This document shows, piece after piece, positions 1-8,365 of a stretch of 64,000 nt of DNA; the stretch's first letter is position 1, and the number at the start of each line of letters is the position of its first letter. This DNA is from Archangium lansingense. GTDB taxonomy: Bacteria > Myxococcota > Myxococcia > Myxococcales > Myxococcaceae. The DNA is taken from contig NZ_JAPNKA010000001.1 in the NCBI RefSeq assembly GCF_026626635.1, positions 7,750,001-7,814,000 of the forward strand, read 5' to 3'. The notes beneath the pieces were generated by a model. That model did not search any database and had not been told where the DNA came from. It saw only the letters and a list, made by a program, of their open reading frames with translations. A program made the position numbers and the translations under genes.

Positions 1-1
1 G

Positions 2-365
2 CGTGTCCTTCCAGGGGCGCCCGCCTTCCAGCCATCGCAGAGCGGCCGTCTGTACGTCACCCTGCCGGCCGGAACGCTGACTACGGGCACCGGCTACTAC
101 GCCATCACCACCGGCGATGACCGGCGCAGCATCCAGGACGGTGAAGCTCACCAAATCGGGCGACGCCACCGTGACGGTGGTGCCCGACACCGCGACCGTG
201 CCCACCTTCTTCGTGCTGATGGGCGACTGGAGCGACCTGACGAGTGGCACGGTCAACAACGTGCTGACGTACCGGGCGCTGAACCTGCGCGTGAACAACT
301 GGAGCCCCACGGCCCCGTTCGACACGTCCTTCAGCCCGTTCCCGCCCCCGCCGCCGCCCACGTAG
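2..365 (+). pseudogene. C-terminal fragment of a secreted/surface-type protein with an apparent frameshift
   Basis: Frame 2 at the window edge reads as a plausible beta-rich protein (…LYVTLPAGTLTTGTGYYAI…) up to about base 120. From there protein-like sequence continues in frame 3 (…RTVKLTKSGDATVTVV…) to a TAG at 363-365, ending in a proline run. The two halves fit one polypeptide only if a one-base shift occurred around 117-145. The N-terminus lies outside the window. The family is not recognised. A sequencing error would look the same as a true frameshift. Confidence 0.45.
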
Positions 366-511
366 GCCCGGCAACCGTGTTACCGCAGCGCCCGCTCGGA
401 GCCTTCCGGTTCTGGCGGGCGCGGTGTGGATGTGCACCGTGGCGTGTTGCCACACCGTCACGTCCCGAGCCATGGACACACAGTTAGAGTGAGCCGTCCC
501 CCCTGGTCCCC

Positions 512-1828
512 ATGCGCATCTCGTCCCCTCGTCCCTCGCCTCGGAGCACTCCGTCCGAGCGGAGCTCCACCCCCTCGCCCCTCGGCCGCACCTCCACCGC
601 CGCGGCCGCTCGCCGCCCCCCGGAGCAGGCCGTCACCTTCACCACCGCCTTCCACGAGCGCCTCGCCCTGCCGCCCCAGCGGCTGGAGGAGAAGAAGGCC
701 CTGATGCGCGAGAGCGCGTCCGCCTTCTTCCGGATGATGCCAGCGCTCTTCCACGAGGACCTGCGCGGGTCCTGGCGCGATGCCTCGCGGCTCCTGGACC
801 GTCCTGCTCCCCGGGTGCCCGTGGTGGGGGACATGCACATCGGGAATCTCGGCACCATCCGCGGCCCCAAGGGTGAAGCGGTATGGGGCCTCAACGATTT
901 CGATCAGGCCACTCCCGGTTCGCCCGAGGTGGACCTCACCCGCCTGGCCGTCAGCGCCGCCCTCACCGCGCGCGAGGCCGGGTTGGAGCCCAAGGAGCAG
1001 GCGAAGGCCGTCGAGGCGCTCGCCAATGCGTACTGGCGCGAGCTGGAGCGGCTCGCCGGGCGCGGGAAGAACCCTGGCGCGTTTCTCTCCAAGAAGGAGG
1101 CGAAGGGGGAGGTGGACGACCTCATCGCCAAGGCCCAGGACGCCTCACCCAGGGACCTGTTGAAGGAGTACACCCGCACGGACTCGCGGGGCCAGGTCCG
1201 GTTCCAGAGCAGCGACACACTCCATCCGGTGTCAGCGGAGACGCACAAGGCCCTGCGGGCCGCGCTCGTGCCCTACGAGGTGGGCCTGCGGGGGGCGGAC
1301 GGCATCGCCCGGCCCCTGGAGGTACTCGATTGGGCCCAGCGGCTCGACGCCGGGGGCAGCAGCTACGGGCTGGAGCGCTACTACGCGCTCGTCCGCGCGA
1401 AGCAACCGGACGCCCCTCCGGTGATGCTCGAGCTGAAGGAGTTGCTCGCTCCGAGTCTCGCGCGGCCGCCCGTGCCCGCGGATGGTGCGCTCGTGGTGAA
1501 GAACCAGGCTGGATTCGGCTCGAACTTCAACCCGCTCACCGGTGCCACCACGGTGAGCGGCCGCGCGTTCCTCGTGCGCGAGCTGGAGCCCGAGAAGGCC
1601 AAACTGGATGACAAGGCCCTCACCAGTGAGAAGGAGCTCCTCTCGGCCTTCACGCAGGCCGGGGTGGTGTTGGCGCGAGCGCACGGGAGCACCCAGGCCC
1701 GCGCGGCTTCGCTCGTGAAGTGGGTGGGCGAGGACTCGAAGGAAGCCACCCGGCGGCTCGTCTCCTTCGCCAGGGGTTACGCGGACCAGGTGCAGGCGGA
1801 CTGGGGCGCGTCCCGGACAATGAAGTAA
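512..1828 (+). CDS. DUF2252 family protein
   Basis: This 438-residue protein matches DUF2252, whose members resemble aminoglycoside-phosphotransferase-like kinases; no reaction is established for the family as far as I know. The diagnostic stretch is near residues 105-150: VVGDMHIGNLGTI followed by LNDFDQATPGSPEVDLTRLA. The latter resembles the paired Asp motif of kinase-like folds. Length is typical. The first ~35 residues are Ser/Pro/Arg-rich and unlikely to be structured, so the true start could lie slightly downstream. There is no signal peptide, so it is probably cytoplasmic. It stands alone, with a convergent ribonuclease gene 70 bp downstream. Confidence 0.85.
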   Translation: MRISSPRPSPRSTPSERSSTPSPLGRTSTAAAARRPPEQAVTFTTAFHERLALPPQRLEEKKALMRESASAFFRMMPALFHEDLRGSWRDASRLLDRPAPRVPVVGDMHIGNLGTIRGPKGEAVWGLNDFDQATPGSPEVDLTRLAVSAALTAREAGLEPKEQAKAVEALANAYWRELERLAGRGKNPGAFLSKKEAKGEVDDLIAKAQDASPRDLLKEYTRTDSRGQVRFQSSDTLHPVSAETHKALRAALVPYEVGLRGADGIARPLEVLDWAQRLDAGGSSYGLERYYALVRAKQPDAPPVMLELKELLAPSLARPPVPADGALVVKNQAGFGSNFNPLTGATTVSGRAFLVRELEPEKAKLDDKALTSEKELLSAFTQAGVVLARAHGSTQARAASLVKWVGEDSKEATRRLVSFARGYADQVQADWGASRTMK

Positions 1829-1901
1829 CCCCCCCTTGCTCACGAGCTGTCCGCCGGGCGGTGCGTCACCCCTGCGGGCTCCCCTCGGCGGGCCTCCATG
1901 G

Positions 1902-2564
1902 TCATTTCCTGATGGGAGGGAAGCGCGCCCTGCCCTCCTTGCAGGTGTCCCTGACGTCCCTGCCGCACGTGCGGAAGTTCAGCTCCTTGTCCATGCAGAT
2001 GCGGATCTCGGAGACGGTCTGCCCGTTGCACACCACCGCGATCTCCTCCGGGTCCAGGCCCGGATTCTCCTCCATGAAGAGCCGCTCGATGGCCGTCACG
2101 GAGCCGGTGACGATCTTCCTCGGAGTCCGAAGGGGCTCGGGCAGCGCGACCCTCTGGAAGGCCTCCTCGGTCACGTTGAAGTACTCCTCGACATCGAGGC
2201 CGCTGCACGTGCCGTGCTTCTCCCACTCATGCGAGATGAGCCGCTTGCTGGGCATGCTGGGCATCATCTTCTCAACGACCTCTGTCGGCACCGCTTCCGG
2301 CCTCAACTGGCACGAGCTGGGAAAGCCCCCCTGGGCGAACTGCGGCCACAAGCCGTGGATCACGAAGCCGAAGGAGCGTCCCTGGCCGCACTGCTCCGGG
2401 CTCCGCCGCCCCGCCGGGCTGGCGCAGAACGTCGGCGACCAGGAGAGGCTCAGGACGTAGTAGTCGAACTCGCCCGGGGTGTCGTCTCGCGGAGCCTGCG
2501 CGCCAGACGCCACCCCACCGAGCACCACCGCCAGGACTGCCACGAGCTCCTTCAGCTTTCGCAT
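1902..2564 (-). CDS. Secreted ribonuclease T2 family protein
   Basis: A 220-residue RNase T2. Both catalytic signatures are visible: CAS I FVIHGLWP (His70) and CAS II HEWEKHGTC (His112, Glu113, His117), the residues used for 2',3'-cyclic phosphate-forming cleavage of single-stranded RNA. I chose the ATG at 2564 rather than the longer frame to 2618 because it places a signal peptide (MRKLKELVAVLAVVLGGVASGAQA) at the N-terminus. Several cysteines (CASP, EQCG, SSCQ, HGTC, VVCN, RICM, RTCG, DTCK) suggest disulfides, consistent with export. Probably periplasmic or secreted, for nutrient scavenging. Monocistronic. Confidence 0.9.
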   Translation of the reverse strand: MRKLKELVAVLAVVLGGVASGAQAPRDDTPGEFDYYVLSLSWSPTFCASPAGRRSPEQCGQGRSFGFVIHGLWPQFAQGGFPSSCQLRPEAVPTEVVEKMMPSMPSKRLISHEWEKHGTCSGLDVEEYFNVTEEAFQRVALPEPLRTPRKIVTGSVTAIERLFMEENPGLDPEEIAVVCNGQTVSEIRICMDKELNFRTCGRDVRDTCKEGRARFPPIRK

Positions 2565-2629
2565 GAGACGCCTCCTCGGCACGGGACCCACGTGTCGGGG
2601 TCCACCGTCAGGATTCAAGGTCGTTCACC

Positions 2630-3199
2630 TGGTTGGACGGGAGATCGTGCCCCGGGGCATCCCGCCGGGGAAGGATGGCTCCTCGCCTCCTACTGGAGGG
2701 AGGCCCCTTCGCTCGTCGCGCATCAGTACAGCTTCACGGCGACCAACAGCCAGGAGGGCGCATCGCTCTCCCTGGGCTCTCCGTCCCCCGACTCCAGCAC
2801 GCTGGAGAGGCCCTGGGCCGGCATGCACCGATGGGGCTGGACGTCACGCGACGGGGAGATCGATGAACTGCTGCGCGCGCTCGACGCGCTGCCGGGACCG
2901 GTGTGGCTCACCCTCCACCACGAACCCGAGGGCGTCGAACTGGAGCCCCGCGTGTAGGAGTGGCGGGACTGCCCCCTGCTCGGCTGCTCCTTCAGCGGGC
3001 AGTGGCGCTTCAGGGAGCAGGGCCGTGGACACAGGATGGTGGAGTTGGCGAAGTTCCCCCCGCCCTGACTGGAGTGGCTCGCGCGCGGTGCGAGGCGCTA
3101 CGCCGTGGCTCATTGGCGGAATAGCGTGGGCTTTCTCCTGCGGCCGTCGAGCGCGCGTCCTCATCCAGTCCCCCGGCAGATGTCCCCCACCCAACTCGC
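2630..3199 (+). pseudogene. Decayed coding sequence, unknown family
   Basis: One frame reads as protein over about 2680-2957 (…GWTSRDGEIDELLRALDALP…, then TLHHEPEGVELEPRV). It continues past TAG at 2955-2957 with WRDCPLLGCSFSGQWRFREQ and past a second stop near 3065 with EWLARGARRYAVAHWRNS, ending near 3201. Sensible sequence across two in-frame stops suggests a degraded gene. No convincing start codon with a ribosome binding site was found. No family is recognised. The remaining bases to 3366 hold the upstream region of the next unit. Confidence 0.3.
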
Positions 3200-3366
3200 C
3201 TAGCCTCCCCGGGAGCCTACCTTCTATACGCCGGCGGAGCCGTGATCACATCCAGGCAGGCCGCCCTCAATCCCTTGGCAGGGAGGAACATCTGGTTGCC
3301 TTGGCAGACGATCCCATCCTGCGCTGAGTGTCTTCCCACCCGAGGCCAGAGAGCAGGAACGTAACC

Positions 3367-3450
3367 ATGACAATCCAGACCCACGTGACCGAGGTGAAGG
3401 TTCTGACCGTGCAGGATTCCGCCGGAGTCGACTGCGGCATCATTCTCTAG
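3367..3450 (+). CDS. Candidate MNIO-RiPP precursor peptide (27 aa)
   Basis: A 27-codon ORF beginning ATGACAATCCAG, preceded by a purine-rich stretch (GAGAGCAGGAA) about 7 bases upstream, and ending in the residues VDCGIIL before TAG. The first ~20 residues are mildly charged and leader-like (EVKVLTVQD). The C-terminus carries adjacent Asp22 and Cys23, the residue types that characterised DUF692/MNIO enzymes modify in other pathways. It lies 72 bp upstream of an MNIO gene in the same frame and orientation. That placement and size match RiPP precursors, but function is inferred entirely from context. It could instead be an upstream leader ORF or non-coding. Confidence 0.5.
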   Translation: MTIQTHVTEVKVLTVQDSAGVDCGIIL

Positions 3451-3522
3451 TGCCGAGGCCTGGGCTGTCTCCGGCTGCTTCATGCCGGGGGCAGCCTTCT
3501 TCATCTTCGAAAGGGCGTCCCC

Positions 3523-4341
3523 GTGGTGAATGGCGGCATACATCCGAAGCTGGGGGTGAACTGGACGCGCGCGAGCCGCCTCCCCCTCATCCAGCAGCTG
3601 CTGCGCACCGGACATGCGGACTTCTGCGAAATCCTCATCGACAATTTCTTCCTCGTCCCTCCGGTCGAGGTGCGGCGGGCCCTCGGTGATGTGCCCGTGG
3701 CCTTCCACATCATGCACTCGCGCTTCTTGGAGCGGGACGACACGACGCTGGCCGCCATGGCCTCGCGCCTCCGCCTCCTGGCGCGGGAGCTCAAGCCCCT
3801 CTACATCTCGGATCACCTGCTCCGCTTCACGGTAGAGGGGCGGGAAGTCCCGCTCCTTCCAGAACTGGAGTACGGACATGTGTACGAGCACGCCCGGCAG
3901 CGTGTCGGCCTCTGGCAGGAAATGCTCGGCACCCAGGTGTACTTCGAAAACTATCCCTCGCTCCTGGAGATAGGCAGGGATCAGCCCGCCTTCTTCGAAG
4001 CCCTGGTGGCGGATACGGGCATGGGCGTGCTGTTCGACCTCTCGAACGCCATCTGTGCCTGGCGCAACTGCGGCGTGAAGCCGGATGCGTGGGCGCGGCT
4101 CCTGCCCGGAGTGAAACACTTCCACGCTGGCGGCTACGACGTGTTGCCGGAGCCCTCCACCGCCTTCGACACCCACGGAGGGGAGCTGGCCGGGGACACC
4201 CTCCAGCTCATGCAAGAGACGCTCGCGCAGGCGCGACAGGCCACCACCCTCTGCATCGAGCGGGACAGGGACGTCGGGTTTGAGGCCTGGAGCCGCGACC
4301 TCGTGGCGGCCCGGGAATGGGGAGGCCGCCATGCTCACTGA
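3523..4341 (+). CDS. DUF692 family multinuclear non-heme iron-dependent oxidase (MbnB/TglH-like)
   Basis: A 272-residue DUF692 protein with a TIM-barrel MNIO pattern: GVNW (11-14), EILIDN (36-41), FHIMHS (61-66), SDHL (96-99), FENYPS (141-146), FDLSNA (171-176), HFHAGGY (199-205), DTHG (216-219) and ERDRD (246-250). The His, Asp, Glu and Asn residues in these blocks correspond to iron-ligand positions of the family. Characterised members (MbnB, TglH, ChrH, ApyH) oxidatively modify Cys or Asp of ribosomal peptides together with a partner protein. A GTG start at 3523 follows GAAAGG with good spacing. It overlaps the next gene by 11 bp, implying translational coupling. The substrate is probably the peptide at 3367-3450 (inference). 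Confidence 0.88.
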   Translation: MVNGGIHPKLGVNWTRASRLPLIQQLLRTGHADFCEILIDNFFLVPPVEVRRALGDVPVAFHIMHSRFLERDDTTLAAMASRLRLLARELKPLYISDHLLRFTVEGREVPLLPELEYGHVYEHARQRVGLWQEMLGTQVYFENYPSLLEIGRDQPAFFEALVADTGMGVLFDLSNAICAWRNCGVKPDAWARLLPGVKHFHAGGYDVLPEPSTAFDTHGGELAGDTLQLMQETLAQARQATTLCIERDRDVGFEAWSRDLVAAREWGGRHAH

Positions 4342-4891
4342 GGCTCCTGTGTACCGGGCATACTTTTCGTGGGCACGGGCGCGGGCCTTGCCGGAGAAGA
4401 CGCGGGAGCGGCAGATGGCGGAGATGGCACTGCGCGCGTATTGGCATGCGCTGTTCGATCCGTGTCCCCAGTTGCTCCAGGGCCTGTGTCCACCCGATGG
4501 CGCGGACATTTTCGAGCGCTTCCTGGCCTGGGCGGAAGAGACACGGTGCTCGATGGGATGGAGCTTGCACCTCCACCTGCTCGGCTGGCTCCTGCGAGAC
4601 GCGAAGTACGGGGCCTTGGTGACGGAGGAGATGCACATCGAGGCCCTGGCGGCCGCTGCCTCCCGCTGGACCATCTCCGACAAGAGCCTCAGCGGCGGCA
4701 TCGTCATCGGCTGCCAGCGCCTGAGGGAGCGGGTGGTGGTGGGGTGGAAGTGCCACACGCCCGGCGAGGTGCGCGCCGTCTCCCTGCTCCGGCTGGAGCC
4801 CCCTCCACGGCTCGATGACTTCCTGGCCAGCTTCACCGTGACCGGCTTCCAACTGGAGGCGCTCGGCCCCTGGGCGCCCATCCCCCTGTGA
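4331..4891 (+). CDS. Unrecognised MNIO partner protein (candidate RiPP recognition/partner component)
   Basis: A 186-residue protein whose ATG at 4331 overlaps the end of the DUF692 gene. I do not recognise a domain. The N-terminal half looks helical (ARALPEKTRERQMAEMALRA, WSLHLHLLGWLLRDAKYG) and the C-terminal half looks beta-rich (GIVIGCQRLRERVVVGWKC, VRAVSLLRLEPPP). MNIO enzymes commonly need a co-encoded partner (MbnC, TglI, ApyI, DUF2063 types) that binds the precursor leader, and the position here fits such a role. No signal peptide or membrane segment is visible. The longer frame starting at 4280 was rejected because it lies inside the MNIO gene. Confidence 0.7.
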   Translation: MLTEAPVYRAYFSWARARALPEKTRERQMAEMALRAYWHALFDPCPQLLQGLCPPDGADIFERFLAWAEETRCSMGWSLHLHLLGWLLRDAKYGALVTEEMHIEALAAAASRWTISDKSLSGGIVIGCQRLRERVVVGWKCHTPGEVRAVSLLRLEPPPRLDDFLASFTVTGFQLEALGPWAPIPL

Positions 4892-4895
4892 GCGA

Positions 4896-5045
4896 AACGT
4901 ATAGGCGGGATAGAGGCCATGTTGAGGGTGAGGGCTGGAGCGGAGGGGCCGAGGAGGGCCGCTGACGGGGCCGCCCGAGCGATGCTCCCGGCCGGTGGAC
5001 AGGCCGCTTGAGCCCCCTTGGGGTACACGCCTGCCCAGGCCTCGC
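4896..5045. repeat. Dispersed ~150 bp repeat, copy A
   Basis: Begins AACGTATAGGCGGGATAGAG and ends TACACGCCTGCCCAGGCCTC. Nearly identical to 12468-12608; copy A has about 9 extra bases in a C-rich stretch near 5006. A shorter diverged copy lies near 21165. It starts right after the partner gene and runs directly into a truncated coding sequence, so it probably marks a recombination or insertion junction. No ORF common to all copies is convincing. Confidence 0.8.
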
Positions 5046-5907
5046 TACGGCGGAGGATCGCACGCTCAAGACCGCGCAGAAGACCTTGTCGATGGTGCTG
5101 GTGGGGGCGAACCAGCTCCTGACCAACGGCACCTTCGAGGCGGGCATCACCGGTTGGTCGGCCAGCGCGGGGGTTCTCGCGAAGCACGCGGGCAAGCGCC
5201 CGAAGCCATTCATGGGCAAACGGAGTTCGGCCTTCAGCGCGAGTGGCAGCTTGAGCCAGGCGGTGAGCATTCCCGCAGATGCCACGTCCGTGCCACTGAG
5301 CTTCCGCTACCGTGTCGAGCCCAATGCCACGGAGGCCGCGAAGCTGTCGGTCCTGGTCAAGGATCTGGGGACGGGCGTGCAGACTGTGCTGGCCGCCTAC
5401 GACCGGCTGGATGTGAACTACTTCCCGGCGGGTCGTTCCTATCGGCGGGCCCAGTTCGATCTGGCGTCCTTCCGGGGCCGTATGGTGCAGCTGAGCTTCG
5501 TGTCCAGCGCGGGGACGGGGGAGTGGGACTTCAGCGTTGACAGCGTGAGCCTGACCTACGCCGCGCCGATCAAGGTCAGTGCCCCCGCGCTCGTGCTGAA
5601 TGAGGACGAGCAGACCCTGCGCTTCACGTTCATGGGAATCAGCGGGTATGCGCCGCACCGCATCCGGAAGATCGAATACGTAGTGGGCGGAGAGGTGAAG
5701 GCGACGACCCCCGGCGGGGGGTCGAACACGGCCGTCGTCTCCATCAAGGACTGGCCCACGGGGAGCACCTCCGTGGTGGCCCGGGTGTACGACTACGCCG
5801 GAGCCCTCGTGGGACACTTCCGGGTGCGAGAAAATGCTGCCCTGGCGACCACCTACCGCATCGACAACGTCAGCGTCACCTACACGCAGTTGATCATCAG
5901 CAACTGA
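5008..5907 (+). pseudogene. 5'-truncated carbohydrate-binding-like surface protein
   Basis: The frame is open for 299 residues, but the first ~15 are encoded by the upstream repeat. Real protein character begins near 5060 (LLTNGTFEAGITGWSASAGV), the typical opening of a jelly-roll carbohydrate-binding-like domain, which ends near 5560 (DFSVDSVSLTY). A second beta domain follows (residues ~190-299), closing with RIDNVSVTYTQLIISN. Myxobacterial homologues of this kind normally carry a signal peptide and often a catalytic domain upstream; both are missing. I infer the 5' part was lost at the repeat junction. It may still be expressed as a short protein. Confidence 0.6.
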
Positions 5908-6174
5908 TCCCGCGCGGTGCCCCGCCGCCCTGTTCTTCCGAAACGGGGGGGGGCTATGGTGGGAGTTGCCTCACTCCGAGGGGGGAACCCGCTCCGGAAC
6001 CACGGGTGAGCTCAGTGATTTCGGGGAGCTGTTCGTCTCCGCGGACACGGTGTACTTCTCCCACGCCTCCCACAACAGTGTCGAGCCGGCCTTCGATAGC
6101 CCAGGCCGCTCGCCCAAGAGGTGCGAGGAGCCGCTTCTTCAAGTCGATGGAAAGAGGTATTGGATGCGGTTCCC
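5908..6174. other. Intergenic region with a possible short coding remnant
   Basis: One plus-strand frame (5966-6178, TTG start, 70 codons) reads acceptably (ELSDFGELFVSADTVYFSHA … GKRYWMRFP). Its stop overlaps the end of the convergent gene at 6175. It has no clear ribosome binding site, and a run of nine G at 5945-5953 lies just upstream. It may be the 3' end of a lost gene. Nothing else is recognised here. Confidence 0.25.
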
Positions 6175-7653
6175 CTAGCCGGTGAAGTCTTTGTCCTGGA
6201 GGATGGCATCCGCGAAGTCGAACGCCAGGTCTGCGAACGCTTCCCAGTTTTCGAGGTCCTCCACGCCGCTGGTGAGCAGCGCCGGGTTGCGGTGCTCGAT
6301 GATGACGAGCTCACCATCCATCTTCATCGCGCCCAGGCTGTAGCGCGGCAACAGCGAGTCGAAGCCATCCGGCGGGCAGAGGAAGTCGGGCTCGCCATTG
6401 CCGGAGATTCCTTTTTCCATCACCTGCTCGCGGAACGCCTTCTTCGTCCCATGGATGATGCTGTTGATCCAGTCCACCAGCGTGAGGTCTGTCTTCTTCA
6501 TGGCGCGCTCGGATGCCCAGGGATAAGCCTTCGCGATGAGCAGCGCGCTCCCGATGCCTGGCGCTCCTCTCACGAGACCCAGCACCGCGCTCGCGACGCG
6601 CTTGAGCTCCCTGGTGTCCCCCTCGGAGGTGGTGCTGTTCACGACGCCCGGCCTCAGGTGCAGGTACATCTCGCGGAAGCTGGTTCGCGTCATGACCGTC
6701 AGGCCATTCTTCGGGCCCTCATCCGAGTCCCTATTCGGATTCCACACCTGCAAGTCGTAGACATACAGGCCGAACAAGAGCAGGAAGCCGCGCCACTTCT
6801 CGCTCGCCTTGTGCGTGGCCGAGGCATCGCCGCTCATGATGATACCGTTGTGAATCATCTCGATGATGCTGACCCGGTCGCCGTAGTCCACGCTGAACTC
6901 CGCCGCGTTGAGCAGGTACTTCCGCATTCGGAAGAGCGGCACCCCCATAGTGAACTGGATGGTCGCATTGGGGGTCGCCTTCGTGAGCTCAACCCCGACG
7001 GAGCCGTCGGGCACCGAGGTCTTCTTCTCGTCCACCGGCGCCGCCTCGCGCCCCTCGCCGAAGAGCTCCAGGGGCGTTCCGCTGCATGTGGTGGTGGGCA
7101 CCACATTGGACTTCGATCGCCTGTTCGAGGACTTCGCCCTGCTCTGGGACTTGCACTTGGCGATGAGGGACTTCGCGAGCAGCTGGCAGCGCCGCACGCG
7201 CTGGAGGAGCTGCTCCTTGTTGGGCGTCTTCGTCACCACGAACTCGAGGGAGCCGTCGGAGCCTCCGACCGCCGTGTCCGCGTCGATGCGAAGGCCTTGG
7301 TCCTTGTAGACCACGTCCTTTTGCTTCCTCTTCTTGATGACGAGGAAGTTGGTCTCCAGTTCCAGGCCGACGCAGGCGTTGTAGGGGAGCGGCTTCGGCG
7401 GCGGCGTGGGCAGGGGTGGGAACAGGGACGACCACAGGGGGTCATTTCCCAGCGGATCCGGCACGAGGACGGACGTCCTGCGCGTGGAATCGAAGAGGGG
7501 AACAGTCCTCGTGTCTTCGAGCAGCGGCGGCGGGACCTCGTCCAGCCGACCCAGAAGGTGGGCGGTACTCTTTCCCGTGGAATCGTAGATGAGAACAGTC
7601 CCCGTGTGCGCCAGGTCGATACAGACGCCGAGTTCGCAGAACACACAGCCCAT
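6175..7653 (-). CDS. Hypothetical protein, possible amidoligase-like fold
   Basis: A 492-residue protein I cannot assign firmly. After an N-terminal ~85 residues rich in Pro and Thr, a block starting at ~93 (CVGLELETNFLVIKKRK) followed at ~115-130 by RIDADTAVGGSDGSLEFVV resembles the opening strands of amidoligase/glutamine-synthetase-like folds (G-x-E-x-E, then D-x-S-x-E). Further on come TIQFTMGVPLFRMRKYL (~235) and LTVMTRTSFREMYLHLRPG (~325). There is no signal peptide or membrane segment. It is isolated in a region of decayed genes and has no recognisable substrate gene beside it. The amidoligase suggestion is pattern-level inference only. Confidence 0.6.
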   Translation of the reverse strand: MGCVFCELGVCIDLAHTGTVLIYDSTGKSTAHLLGRLDEVPPPLLEDTRTVPLFDSTRRTSVLVPDPLGNDPLWSSLFPPLPTPPPKPLPYNACVGLELETNFLVIKKRKQKDVVYKDQGLRIDADTAVGGSDGSLEFVVTKTPNKEQLLQRVRRCQLLAKSLIAKCKSQSRAKSSNRRSKSNVVPTTTCSGTPLELFGEGREAAPVDEKKTSVPDGSVGVELTKATPNATIQFTMGVPLFRMRKYLLNAAEFSVDYGDRVSIIEMIHNGIIMSGDASATHKASEKWRGFLLLFGLYVYDLQVWNPNRDSDEGPKNGLTVMTRTSFREMYLHLRPGVVNSTTSEGDTRELKRVASAVLGLVRGAPGIGSALLIAKAYPWASERAMKKTDLTLVDWINSIIHGTKKAFREQVMEKGISGNGEPDFLCPPDGFDSLLPRYSLGAMKMDGELVIIEHRNPALLTSGVEDLENWEAFADLAFDFADAILQDKDFTG

Positions 7654-7740
7654 GGTTTCGACTCCCGTCGAGACAGCGTGGGTGAGTGTAGTGGGCGCTG
7701 CCTGCCCACCCCAAGTTTCTGGTGCCCCGAGGCAGGCTGC

Positions 7741-7829
7741 TCACTGAATGCCGGGCGTCCAACCTCCGCCCAACGCCCGATAGAGATCGATCAGGTCGTT
7801 GAGCTGGTTCGAGCGAACGTTGGTTCTAC
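7741..7829 (-). pseudogene. 3' remnant of a NodT/OprM-type efflux outer-membrane protein
   Basis: The minus strand reads NQLNDLIDLYRALGGGWTP to a TGA at 7743-7741. This is the characteristic C-terminus of RND-type efflux outer-membrane lipoproteins (…L..LYKALGGGW). Homology disappears upstream of about 7830, so only ~28 codons survive. It is a clear scar of gene loss in this accessory zone. Confidence 0.6.
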
Positions 7830-7904
7830 TGTCACCCACTCGTCTTATCAACAGCCGGGATTTTGAGTTGCTTGTTTCCTCTCAATCCCAAGCAGCCCAT
7901 CCGG

Positions 7905-8149
7905 TCAAAGAAGATACAAACTCAGCTTGGCGCCGTTGGGGCCGAAGTGCTTGCTATCCTCCGTCTGGAACTTGCGGAAGTAGCCCTTACTGCTTGAACG
8001 ATCTGCTCCTCGAGAAAGACAAGCTCGATGCAGGGGAACCACCACCGCCCACTGAGGTAGACGACGAAATCGGGCGCGTGGATCTGGACGAGGTCTGATT
8101 CACCGAGGACGAGATGTCTGGCTGACGAGTGATGGATATGCGCCAGCAT
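7905..8149 (-). pseudogene. Frameshifted remnant of a hypothetical protein
   Basis: One minus-strand frame gives protein-like sequence over about 8105-7985 (VQIHAPDFVVYLSGRWWFP, then LVFLEEQIVQAVR). An adjacent frame continues plausibly to a stop at 7905 (FRKFQTEDSKHFGPNGAKLS). Joining them needs one frameshift near 7975. The family is not recognised. It is flanked by other gene fragments. Confidence 0.35.
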
Positions 8150-8180
8150 GTTATGGCCAGGCCATCCCAGGTGTCAGAGA

Positions 8181-8218
8181 CTTCGTACGGGGCACTTCGT
8201 ACGGGACACCTCGTACGG
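8181..8218. repeat. Short tandem repeat (14-bp unit, ~2.7 copies)
   Basis: CTTCGTACGGGGCA is followed by CTTCGTACGGGACA and a partial CCTCGTACGG. It lies just beyond the 3' end of the coding fragments on the minus strand and may belong to the end of the decayed element there. Confidence 0.6.
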
Positions 8219-8226
8219 CCCTTCGC

Positions 8227-8365
8227 TCAATGCCCGCCCGTGAGTGCATTCACCTCGTACGAGTCCGGGTAGGACCGGAACGTGGCCTCGAGTCGACCGG
8301 GCGCGAGCCGCCCATCGCGCAGCAGGCCCAACAGGAAGTCCTCGTATCCCGTCCAGGTGGACCAA
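8227..8365 (-). pseudogene. 3' remnant of an unidentified gene fused to transposase debris
   Basis: One minus-strand frame ends …WTGYEDFLLGLLRDGRLAPG… SYPDSYEVNALTGGH at a TGA (8229-8227). It is clearly protein-like for ~45 codons, but upstream of ~8366 the sequence becomes the IS91-like fragment. It is therefore a C-terminal stub produced by recombination. Family unknown. Confidence 0.35.

Noticed and set aside
3217..5817. Very long minus-strand open frame (866 codons)
   Set aside because: It lies antisense to the peptide, MNIO and partner genes and crosses the repeat and a truncated gene; the sequence is low-complexity Arg/His/Gly-rich, as expected for the shadow of high-GC genes.
6121..7866. 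Plus-strand 581-codon open frame
   Set aside because: Antisense of the 492-aa hypothetical gene; composition is typical of a shadow frame and it has no family-like motifs.
8181..8218. CRISPR-like repeats
   Set aside because: Units are 14 bp and directly adjacent with no spacers; no cas gene is present.
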